From positions 992,001 to 1,056,000 of the forward strand of contig CAVXYW010000002.1 of the NCBI GenBank assembly GCA_963766295.1: a stretch of 64,000 nucleotides of DNA. The letters are read 5' to 3'. Positions 17,625 through 25,407 of the stretch are shown piece by piece. Below the pieces are notes generated by a model. The model had not been told where the DNA came from, made no database searches, and worked only from the letters and a program-made list of their open reading frames with translations. Made by a program: the position numbers and the translations under genes. The DNA comes from JBBDRJ01 sp963766295. GTDB lineage: Bacteria > Actinomycetota > JAICYB01. The first letter of the stretch is position 1. Each line of letters starts with the position of its first letter.

Positions 17625-18938
17625 TTAGATATCGGGCGCCCGCGGATCGACGCCCGGGGCAGCCGGCGTCTCGGGAGTCGGCGGTTCATCGAAGACGATC
17701 GGCGTCGGTTCCGGTTCCGTTGGCTGCGCCCGCGCGGCTTCGCGGGCCAGGAACGGCAACGCCAACGCCTGGATGATTCCGGACGTAACCAATGCGGCCG
17801 GGATCGAAACCAAGCGGCCGACGAATCCGACGGAAGGACCGGCGACGATCTCGCCGATCGAGTGGCTCTGACCTTCCAAAGAGATCACCGTCGCTCGTAC
17901 ACGAGGATCCGAGTGCCGGACGATCCACACGATGTACGTCGGAGCCAGGACGTTGCGGGCGATGCGGACGGCCCAGTAAGCCGCGACGGCGACCGCGAAG
18001 CCGGGCGCCAATCCGAACAGCGCACAGAAACCGGCGATCGTCGCGGTTAGCACGATCGTGGTGATCGCGAGCGTCCGGTCGCTTTCCTTCTCGACGAACC
18101 GACGGGAGATGCTCAGCGCGCCAACGCTCAATGCGGTCGCCACACCGCCGACGATGGCGAACCAGTAGAGCTGGGGGAGTGCACCGAGTCCCGGCAGCCG
18201 GAAGTCGGTGTACAGGTGCGCCTCCCACAGGCGATCGAGACCTTCACTCGCTGCGCCGGTCAGGAAAGTCGCGGCGAGGATCACGAGCAGGATCCGGTTC
18301 CCACGGATGGCTTTGGCTCCGCCCTTGAACGTCGACGTGAGTGCAGCCACCCGGCTCGCGTGCTCTCCTCGGACGAACCCCGTCTCCGGCATGAACATGA
18401 GAAGGAACACACCAAGTCCGGCTGTTGCGGCGCCGGCCACGAGGATCGGGTAGTGAAGCTCGATCGTGGCCAAGCCGGCTCCCGCGAACCCACCGATCAC
18501 TACCATCGTGAGGTTGGCCTGCTGTCCGCGGACGATCGCTTTCGGCGCCCGTTGCTCACCGATCTCACCGGCGATCCAAGCCTCGGAGGCGCCGGAGAAG
18601 AACGTCCAGCCGCTGCCGAGCAACGCCTGCGCGACCATGATCGGCCAGATGGACGCGAACGAACCCTCGAGCAACCATCCGGCGCCCATCACGAAGGCCC
18701 CGATGATGCAGGAGAGCCTCCGGCTGTAGACGTCGGCGACGACTCCGGTGGGCACCTCGCTGACGAAGTACGCAACCTCGAGGGCCGTGCCGGCTAGAAC
18801 GAGCTCCAACGGGCCGAATCCGGCTTGCTCGATGCGATAGATGGGCGCGGTGATGATCAGCCCGAGACCGAGACCTCGGACTCCTTCCAGGACGAGGTAG
18901 ACCGGATAGGCGCCCATCACAAATAGGCTGTGCATCAT
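17625..18938 (-). CDS. MFS transporter
   Basis: 437 residues with about 12 hydrophobic helices. Motif A-like PTGVVADVYSRRLS lies between helices 2 and 3, and LLGSGWTFFSGASEAWIAGE fits the helix 4-5 region of the drug/tetracycline-type exporters. The C-terminal tail is Pro/Glu-rich. The substrate is unknown. It converges with the VOC gene (7 nt apart) and diverges from nurA with 61 nt between starts. Confidence 0.85.
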   Translation of the reverse strand: MMHSLFVMGAYPVYLVLEGVRGLGLGLIITAPIYRIEQAGFGPLELVLAGTALEVAYFVSEVPTGVVADVYSRRLSCIIGAFVMGAGWLLEGSFASIWPIMVAQALLGSGWTFFSGASEAWIAGEIGEQRAPKAIVRGQQANLTMVVIGGFAGAGLATIELHYPILVAGAATAGLGVFLLMFMPETGFVRGEHASRVAALTSTFKGGAKAIRGNRILLVILAATFLTGAASEGLDRLWEAHLYTDFRLPGLGALPQLYWFAIVGGVATALSVGALSISRRFVEKESDRTLAITTIVLTATIAGFCALFGLAPGFAVAVAAYWAVRIARNVLAPTYIVWIVRHSDPRVRATVISLEGQSHSIGEIVAGPSVGFVGRLVSIPAALVTSGIIQALALPFLAREAARAQPTEPEPTPIVFDEPPTPETPAAPGVDPRAPDI

Positions 18939-18986
18939 CGCAGGTCAGAGGCCGGAAATGCGGACAGGACTGTCGGTAGCGGCACC

Positions 18987-18992
18987 TATCAT
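18987..18992 (+). promoter_or_regulatory. -10 box (TATCAT) for leaderless nurA
   Basis: TATCAT ends 7 nt before ATG 19000. It fixes the start of the broken nurA frame and argues that the gene is or recently was expressed. Confidence 0.45.
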
Positions 18993-18999
18993 CCGCTGC

Positions 19000-20216
19000 A
19001 TGCTGGATCTGGTGGCGGTGGCCGCCCAGGTGCGCCGCATGGGGGTCGGGGTTGCAGCCTTGGCGCAGGAGCTCACGCCGCGGCTCGCCCAGACTCTGTC
19101 GGCGTGGGAACACGCGCGACAGGCTCGGACCGGCGCTGCGCGATCGCGTGCTTGCCGCCAAGACGAGCTGGCTCGTTGCCGAACCACTGGAACCCCTCAA
19201 GGCTTACGACGTTCGTGCGGTTACCGACTACCGCGTCGTCGCATCGGACGGCTCCCAGATCCTTCCCGATCCACACGAGAGCGTCGCCTGCTTCCTCATC
19301 AACGTTGGTGTCGCCGACATCTCCTACCGCGACGGCTCGGCGCGACTTGAGCTCCGTTCCCGAGATCTCGTGGGAGCCCGACGACGTCTATCCGCTCATC
19401 GGAGGCATCAGACAGGAAGCCGACGGTCGAGTCGTCGGCGCTCGCCGCTTCGCAGCCGAGTGCCATGCCCTCCGGACGCACATCGAGGACGGACCCGGCG
19501 GACCCCTGATCGCTCTAGTCGACGGAACTCTCCTGCTTTGGTGGCTGGAAACAGATCCAGAACGGCTTGCGAGGTTAGGTCCCGACGACGTGAAGACCGA
19601 GACCTTCTCGGCCCTGAACGACTTCACTGCGCGCGCCAAGGATCGCGGTGCATTGGCGGCGTCTTATCTGTCGTCGCCGCGAACACGGGACGTCGTCTCG
19701 CTGCTCAAGATCGTCTTGTGCACAGAGGACCCCGTCGACTGCGACCGCTGTCCGTACGACTCGCGCGCCAAGAACTGGACGGCCCAGCTCGAGATCGCCG
19801 GCGCATCGTTGCTCCCCGTCCCGAGCAAGCCTTGCGAAGAAGCGGATCCGGTGACCGATGCGCGCCTGTTCTGGTCGTTGCTCATCGAGGGCCAGCGCTC
19901 GCCACGATTCCGAACGCACGCAACGGTGACCGCGGCTTACGACGACCCCATCGACTTCATCTACCTACACGTGGGCTCGGAGATCGCGCGGATCGAATTT
20001 CCTGCTTGGACGACGCCATCGGGCCTGGACTACCTGGCCGGGGCACTGCTCGACCAGTGCTCGAAGGGCATCGGCTATCCGGTCGCACTGGGCGAGGCCC
20101 ACGAGCAAGCGGTCGTTCGCGCCGCGGACAGGCGGGCGTTCATAGAACTTGCGCGACGCCAGGGCGTGTCACGGCCGAGCGCGAAACTGGCGCGCAAACG
20201 GATCAGCGTCCTGTAG
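19000..20216 (+). pseudogene. nurA: NurA-domain 5'-3' nuclease, two frameshifts as assembled
   Basis: Three frames join into one NurA-like protein. Frame 1 from ATG 19000 is MLDLVAVAAQVRRMGV to about 19115. Frame 2 carries the nuclease motif VVASDGSQILPD and continues to about 19358. Frame 3 carries the second Asp motif LIALVDGTLLLWW and runs to TAG 20216. The 1217 nt minus two bases give exactly 405 codons. The shifts lie near 19111-19120 and in a TCCC run at 19359-19361. NurA resects DNA ends with HerA, which follows in the same operon after the HAS-barrel gene. The breaks are either decay or assembly error. Confidence 0.75.
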
Positions 20217-20244
20217 CCGGCTTGAGAGGGGATAAAGAGAACAA

Positions 20245-20880
20245 GTGGCGTCACAGAGAATGGGTTCGGAGTCTGCGCGGCTCGGTGAGATCGTCGAAGC
20301 CTCGACGACTCGCGTTCGCGCAGTCGCGCCGCAGACGTTTGCTTCTCCCGCGTTCGGCTCGTTCCTGAAGACCAGCGACGGGAGCCGCACGACCTACGGT
20401 GTGGTCGCGCATGTCGAGCACGCGTCAATAGATCCGTCGCGGCGAGCGATCCCCTTGGGACGAACATGGGACGAGCTCCGCCGCGAGCAACCTCAAGTCA
20501 TGGAGCTTCTGACCACTGAATTCGAAGCCATCTGCGTGGCGTTTTCGGATAGAGACGAGGCGATAAAGCCGTATCTGCCACCGATGCCCCCTCGCGTTCA
20601 CGACTTCGTGATGGCCTGCGAGCCCGAAGAGATCGTTGAGCTCACCGAGGACCTGAGCTTCGTCCGGACACTGGGGGCTACGGGGCTCCCGATCGCTGCA
20701 GAGCTGATCGCCGCTTCGATCCGGGCGGCTTCCGAGCATCGCTCGGATCGTCGTAGCTTCCTCGTCCGTGCGGCGCGCGAGGTAGCCGACCTGTATCGCC
20801 AGGACTACGAACAGGCAAGTTCGATCATCCGTCGACTCGACGCAAACCCGGCTCCTTCGAAGAAGCGGGCGAGTCGCTGA
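20245..20880 (+). CDS. HAS-barrel domain protein partner of HerA
   Basis: 211 residues from GTG 20245. The N-terminal part (RLGEIVEASTTRVRAVAPQ, then FGSFLKTSDGSRTTYGVVA and ASIDPSRRAIPLGRTWDE) is the HAS (HerA-ATP synthase) barrel that is encoded separately from the HerA motor in some bacteria, cyanobacteria included. The C-terminal half is helical with no motif I recognise. It sits between nurA and herA, and its stop overlaps the herA ATG by one base (TGATG). It probably mediates HerA ring assembly or NurA docking (inference). Confidence 0.75.
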   Translation: MASQRMGSESARLGEIVEASTTRVRAVAPQTFASPAFGSFLKTSDGSRTTYGVVAHVEHASIDPSRRAIPLGRTWDELRREQPQVMELLTTEFEAICVAFSDRDEAIKPYLPPMPPRVHDFVMACEPEEIVELTEDLSFVRTLGATGLPIAAELIAASIRAASEHRSDRRSFLVRAAREVADLYRQDYEQASSIIRRLDANPAPSKKRASR

Positions 20881-22517
20881 TGGGCCGGTCGACCAAACAC
20901 GATCCTCTCGCCGCGCTCGAAGCGGAGATGTCGGGCCGAGCGCTGGGCCGCGTGATCCGCGGGAGCCTGCTCGACGGCATAGAGGTGCGTCTGGGCGACG
21001 ACGTATCCGTCGAGGACGTCCGCGTAGGCCGCTTCGTCGTCGTCGATGGAGATCGCCATCGGTTCTTTTCCGCGATCCATGACGTGAAACTCGCAAACAC
21101 GAACGAGGACGTGCTGCTTCGTCCGCCGGACGACGGGTTCGTCCAAGAGGTGCTTCGAGGCACGAATACTTACGCAACGATCGATCTCCGGCCGAAGCTC
21201 TTGCTCGAAAGGGGAGAGGACGGTGTGCGTCCGGTTAAGACGATCCCGCCTCACTTCGCAACCGTGCGCGAGGCATCAGACGACGACGTCAACACTGTCT
21301 TCGGCGCTGAGAGCCACACGACGCTGCCTCTGGGCACGCCTCTGGAGATGACATCCGAGGTGTGCATCGATCTTTCGAAGTTCGTCGAGCGGTCCAACGC
21401 TGTCTTCGGAAAGACGGGCACCGGCAAGTCGTTCCTGACTCGGATGCTCCTGGCCGGTGTGATCAAGGCCGACCTGGCTTCGGTGCTCGTCTTCGACATG
21501 CACAACGAGTACGGCATGTGGTCCGAGGACGAGGAAACCAAGCGCAAGGCGCCGGCACTGAAGGAGATCTTCGGGCAGAAAGTGTTGATCTTCTCCGTCG
21601 ATCCGGCTTCATCACGGCGGCGCAGCGTCACGCCGGACTTCGAAGTTCAGGTGGCGATGTCCGACATCCAGGTCGACGACCTAGTGCTGTTGCGCGGCGA
21701 GCTCAACCTCACCGACGCGCAGATCCGCGACATGGAGACTCTCTCCGAACGGTGGGGCGTCGAGAACTGGCTGTCGACGCTCATGTCGATGCAGGAAACC
21801 GGAACGCTGGACGAGGAGCTCGATGCCATCCCCGGCGTTCACGCACAGTCGGTCAAGGCGCTGGCTCGAAATCTGAAGAAGGTCACCAGGCTCGAGTTCG
21901 TCAAGGAGCAGGTGACGGACAAGTCGGCCGATCGCATGGTCGAGGCCTTGCTGGCTCGCCGTCACGTCGTCATCGAGTTCGGCGGCCACACCGACTTCCT
22001 CTCCTACATGCTCGTCGCGAGCATCGTCACGCGGCGCATCCACCAGCGCTGGCGCGAAGAGAAGGAGAAGGCGTCCGCCGACGGAAGGATCGGATACCCC
22101 CCGCAGCTCGTCCTGACCCTCGAGGAGGCGCACAAGTTCCTGGCCCCGGACGTGTCGAACCAGACGATCTTCGGCACGATCGCGCGGGAGATGCGCAAGT
22201 ACAACGTGACCCTGCTCGTCGTGGATCAGAGGCCGTCGGGGATCGACGAGGAGATCCGCTCGCAATTGGGTACACGAGTCGTCGGTGCATTGGACGACGA
22301 GCGCGACCAGGCCGCCGTCCTCGAGGGCGTTCCGGATGCTCGCGCTCTTCGCGTGTTGCTCAACAACCTCGAGCCGAAGAAGCAGGTGCTGCTCGGCGGG
22401 TATGCGATGCCCATGCCGATCGTCGTCGAGGTCCGGGACTATTACGGCTTCGCCAAAGCCACCCGACGCCAGGTCGGGGAGCGCAAGGGACCGGACGTCG
22501 ACCTCTGGAAGCGCTGA
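20880..22517 (+). CDS. herA: HerA-type hexameric DNA translocase ATPase
   Basis: 545 residues. Walker A is GKTGTGKS at 177-184 (VFGKTGTGKSFLTRML). The Walker B/catalytic Glu segment is LVLTLEEAHKFL, followed by GTIAREMRKYN and the arginine-containing DQRPSGIDEEIRSQLGTRV. This is the FtsK/HerA (DUF87) pattern. With NurA it forms a helicase-nuclease that resects double-strand ends in archaea; bacterial pairs are less studied. It is intact and coupled to the HAS-barrel gene. Confidence 0.9.
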   Translation: MGRSTKHDPLAALEAEMSGRALGRVIRGSLLDGIEVRLGDDVSVEDVRVGRFVVVDGDRHRFFSAIHDVKLANTNEDVLLRPPDDGFVQEVLRGTNTYATIDLRPKLLLERGEDGVRPVKTIPPHFATVREASDDDVNTVFGAESHTTLPLGTPLEMTSEVCIDLSKFVERSNAVFGKTGTGKSFLTRMLLAGVIKADLASVLVFDMHNEYGMWSEDEETKRKAPALKEIFGQKVLIFSVDPASSRRRSVTPDFEVQVAMSDIQVDDLVLLRGELNLTDAQIRDMETLSERWGVENWLSTLMSMQETGTLDEELDAIPGVHAQSVKALARNLKKVTRLEFVKEQVTDKSADRMVEALLARRHVVIEFGGHTDFLSYMLVASIVTRRIHQRWREEKEKASADGRIGYPPQLVLTLEEAHKFLAPDVSNQTIFGTIAREMRKYNVTLLVVDQRPSGIDEEIRSQLGTRVVGALDDERDQAAVLEGVPDARALRVLLNNLEPKKQVLLGGYAMPMPIVVEVRDYYGFAKATRRQVGERKGPDVDLWKR

Positions 22518-22552
22518 GCCCCTTCTAGTCACCGAGCGGAGAGACTCTAGAT

Positions 22553-23155
22553 GTGCCCCTCGACGACTGGTTGCCTTCCTTCGATGTAAGCGAACGGCAC
22601 GAGACCGCGGTCGACGCACCGCCGGCGTCCGTGTACGCGTCGATGCGGTCGGTGAATCCGGCTGCTTCGGGCAGCGTCCGTTTTCTCTTCGCCGTGCGGG
22701 GATTACCTCGGGCCAAATCGCTCGACGACTTCCTTCGTCCCATGAACTTCGTCGTTCTCGAAGAACGCGTGGGCGAGGAATTCGTTTTCGGCCTGATCGG
22801 ACGCTTCTGGCGTCCCAGAGGAGCCTTGGTGTCCTTCGCTCCGGGCGAGTTCGCCGGCTTCGAAAAGCCTGGATACGCGAAAGGAGCAACGACTTTTCTC
22901 GTCCAGCCGTACGGTAGTGAAACGCTGATATCCACCGAGACGCGTGTTCAGTGCACCGACGAAGCGAGTCTTCGAAGCTTCAAACGCTACTGGCGTCTGA
23001 TCGGGCCGTTCAGCGGCTACATCAGGACCAGATGGCTCGCGGCGATCAAGCGCGACGCCGAGGCCAATAGCCGGACCAGACCACCTAGCAAGCAACCGAG
23101 CAATCCCGAGCACTTGGGTTTCGCAGTCGGCTTAGGCGTCGGAATTATCTGTTGA
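22553..23155 (+). CDS. SRPBCC-like hypothetical protein
   Basis: 200 residues from GTG 22553. The opening DVSERHETAVDAPPASVYAS and the Trp/Tyr-rich C-terminal helix (FKRYWRLIGPFSGYIRTRWL) suggest a START/SRPBCC-type hydrophobic-pocket fold, close to uncharacterised actinobacterial proteins of this length. The last about 35 residues (PSKQPSNPEHLGF onward) are atypical. It lies 35 nt after herA on the same strand. No function can be assigned. Confidence 0.65.
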   Translation: MPLDDWLPSFDVSERHETAVDAPPASVYASMRSVNPAASGSVRFLFAVRGLPRAKSLDDFLRPMNFVVLEERVGEEFVFGLIGRFWRPRGALVSFAPGEFAGFEKPGYAKGATTFLVQPYGSETLISTETRVQCTDEASLRSFKRYWRLIGPFSGYIRTRWLAAIKRDAEANSRTRPPSKQPSNPEHLGFAVGLGVGIIC

Positions 23156-23275
23156 AGGTTCACTATCGGCTTCTGTGCTGGTTTCGGTGCCGGTGGACTC
23201 TCCCCCGAACGGCGGCACAATTAGAGGGGAGTAGGCCGCGGCCACCTACGACTGAGCTTTTGCTTAAATCAGCGC

Positions 23276-23602
23276 CTACTTGCGCCGGCGTTTACGGAAC
23301 ACCCGCCGCATAGCGAGCGCGCTAAGAAGGCCGCCGATCATGATCGCGCGGTTCAAGTCGAAAGCCGGTTGCCAGCTAACGTTGCCGTCCTTGATAACGT
23401 ACGCCCCAACCGGACGCGCGATGATTCCGAAGCCTGCTCCGGCTCCGCCTTCCTCAGAACTGTTGTCACCCCCGCCTCCGCCACCTCCGCGGATCACGGC
23501 CGCGGGGATCACCGTCACGCCGTTGCGCTCATACGGCTCTCCGAAGACGCGCTTAACCGTGACCGCGTCGCGGGCTTCGCTGACTAGCTGCTGGACGTCC
23601 AT
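23276..23602 (-). CDS. GerW/YtfJ-like protein
   Basis: 108 residues. RVFGEPYERNGVTVIPAAVI followed by a Gly-rich run and GAGFGIIARPVGAYVIKDG matches the YtfJ/GerW family. A C-terminal hydrophobic stretch with a basic tail (MRRVFRKRRRK) suggests membrane association, which is longer than Bacillus GerW at that end. In Bacillus the protein is a spore germination factor, but homologues occur in non-sporulating actinobacteria. ATG 23602 follows a strong purine site. It diverges from the cupredoxin gene. Confidence 0.82.
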   Translation of the reverse strand: MDVQQLVSEARDAVTVKRVFGEPYERNGVTVIPAAVIRGGGGGGGDNSSEEGGAGAGFGIIARPVGAYVIKDGNVSWQPAFDLNRAIMIGGLLSALAMRRVFRKRRRK

Positions 23603-23638
23603 GCCTTCCCCCTTTCGCTCATGTACAGTCTGTGCCCA

Positions 23639-24058
23639 ATGTCGCGAGCGCTGAACACTCGGCTATCGGCAATCTCAGTCATCTTGCTCGTGGCGACCGC
23701 CTGCTCGAGCGGTGGTGGAAGCGGGGGAGTGGCTGTGACCCTGGACGAGTTCTCGGTGAAGGCCAGCCCGGACGCGGTCGAAGCAGGGCCGACGTCCTTC
23801 GATATCAGGAACACAGGGTCCGTCGAGCACGACTTCCTCGTCCTCGACACGGACCGGGACCCGGACGACCTGCCGCTCGAGAAAGGCAAGGTCGATACCA
23901 AGGCGCGGGGGATCAAGGAGCTCGGCCACGTACACACCATCCGCTCGGGGCGGAAGACGACCGAAGAGGTCGACCTCGACGCTGGCCGATATCTGCTGAT
24001 CTGCAACGTCGAAGGGCATTTTCAGTCCGGGATGCACACACCGTTCCAGGTCCGCTAG
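23639..24058 (+). CDS. cupredoxin-like copper-binding lipoprotein
   Basis: 139 residues from ATG 23639. A hydrophobic leader ends at LVATAC, an acceptable lipobox, followed by a Ser/Gly linker. The fold ends with a type 1 copper site: His in SVEHDFLVL and Cys-x4-His-x4-Met in CNVEGHFQSGM. So it should be a lipid-anchored blue-copper electron carrier or copper-holding protein on the outer face of the membrane. ATG 23621, also in frame, would add residues before the basic region and is less likely. Confidence 0.85.
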   Translation: MSRALNTRLSAISVILLVATACSSGGGSGGVAVTLDEFSVKASPDAVEAGPTSFDIRNTGSVEHDFLVLDTDRDPDDLPLEKGKVDTKARGIKELGHVHTIRSGRKTTEEVDLDAGRYLLICNVEGHFQSGMHTPFQVR

Positions 24059-24087
24059 GGCCGGGAAGAGCTGTCGCACCTACTCCA

Positions 24088-24093
24088 TAGCCT
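24088..24093 (+). promoter_or_regulatory. -10 box (TAGCCT) for leaderless sbcD
   Basis: TAGCCT ends 6 nt before GTG 24100. It lies 29 nt after the cupredoxin stop, so sbcDC has its own promoter. Confidence 0.42.
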
Positions 24094-24099
24094 GACGGG

Positions 24100-25407
24100 G
24101 TGGAGGACTCCGACCTCAAGATCCTGCATTTCGCCGACCTTCACCTAGGTGTGGAGTCGGGTGGGCGTTTGCACCCCGGGACGGGACTCAACCAGCGCAT
24201 CGTCGACGTCTGCGATCGCCTGGACGAGCTTTGCGCCACGGTCGAAGAAGAGGGGATCCACGCCGTCCTGTTCGCCGGTGATGCGTTCAAGAATCAGCAC
24301 CCCACCCCGACTCTGCAGAGCCTGTTCGCCAAAGCGATCCGGCGGCTGCGGAGGGCGGGAGCCGCCGTCTTCCTCCTGATCGGAAATCACGACCTTCCCA
24401 GAATGGGCGGGTTGGCCCACCCTTTCTCCATCTATGAAGCCCTGGAGGTCCAGGGCGTGGTTATCGGGGACAAAGCTCAGGTGTATCTCCTTCCCTTGAG
24501 GGACGGAGCACCGGCTCGAGAGCTGCAGGTTGCGGCGCTTCCGCACTTCTCCCTCCACAATGCGCTCGCGCTTGCCAATGAAGCAGTCAACGACCCAAAG
24601 GACTGGGTGCGGGACCTAATCGCTAGTTCGATTCGGAACTTCGCCGACGAAATCGACTCCTCGAGTCCGGCAGTGTTCGTCGGACACTGCCACGTAAACC
24701 AGGCCAGGATCGGCGAGTCGCAGAACATGTTCGGAATCTCGGACATCGAGATCGTCCTGTCGACCCTAACGTCCGGTCACAAATTTCCGTACTACGCGCT
24801 TGGTCACATTCACGCCAAGCAGGTTCTTTCCGAAGAGCCGTTCGTCGCCTATTCCGGGTCGTTGGAGCGCGTCGACTTCAGCGAAGGCGAGGGTGTGGAT
24901 GTTTCGGCTACCGGATCCGTCAGACGAAAGGAAGCCGATCCGAAAGGCTTTTACATCACGCGACTTGCTGCTGGCGATAAGGGCTGGCACCTGACAGATC
25001 CGCCGGAGTTTCGCGAAGTCCAGGCTCGGGCGTTTGTCACGCTGCGGCTGGGCGAGCTTGCCGGCGACGACCCGCTAGACGAAACGCACCGACGCATCGA
25101 TGCCGCACGAAAAGCCGGCGTCGATCTGCACGATGCGTTCGTGCGGATCACCGCAACGGTCGACGCGACGGACCGTGCTCGACTTCCGGCCGGTGCGGTC
25201 CGCGGCCTCATCGAGGAGGCCTACGTCGTTCGCGTTACCCTCGAAACTCTCGATCCTCCAACCACGCGCGATCCACGGTTCGCGAAACAGATGAGCGAGA
25301 TCGAAGCCCTAGATCGCTACCTGGAAACGCGGACCGACTGGGCATCGGAGAAGGACGAACTCGTCCGGCTCGGACGCGAGCTCATCACCGAGGTCGACTC
25401 GCGATGA
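24100..25407 (+). CDS. sbcD: SbcD (Mre11-like) exonuclease subunit
   Basis: 435 residues. The metallophosphoesterase motifs are in order: FADLHLG (DxH), FAGDAFKN, GNHDLPR, GHCHVNQ and GHIHAKQ. With SbcC it forms the SMC-like nuclease that cuts hairpins and clears blocked DNA ends. The start is GTG 24100, supported by the -10 box. The gene overlaps sbcC by ATGA. It is slightly longer than E. coli SbcD (about 400), in line with actinobacterial proteins. Confidence 0.95.
   Translation: MEDSDLKILHFADLHLGVESGGRLHPGTGLNQRIVDVCDRLDELCATVEEEGIHAVLFAGDAFKNQHPTPTLQSLFAKAIRRLRRAGAAVFLLIGNHDLPRMGGLAHPFSIYEALEVQGVVIGDKAQVYLLPLRDGAPARELQVAALPHFSLHNALALANEAVNDPKDWVRDLIASSIRNFADEIDSSSPAVFVGHCHVNQARIGESQNMFGISDIEIVLSTLTSGHKFPYYALGHIHAKQVLSEEPFVAYSGSLERVDFSEGEGVDVSATGSVRRKEADPKGFYITRLAAGDKGWHLTDPPEFREVQARAFVTLRLGELAGDDPLDETHRRIDAARKAGVDLHDAFVRITATVDATDRARLPAGAVRGLIEEAYVVRVTLETLDPPTTRDPRFAKQMSEIEALDRYLETRTDWASEKDELVRLGRELITEVDSR

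Noticed and set aside
18930..19350. A separate short + strand gene before nurA
   Set aside because: Its N-terminal part is the genuine NurA start in one frame and low-complexity Arg/Gly nonsense in the other; it is explained by the frame breaks.
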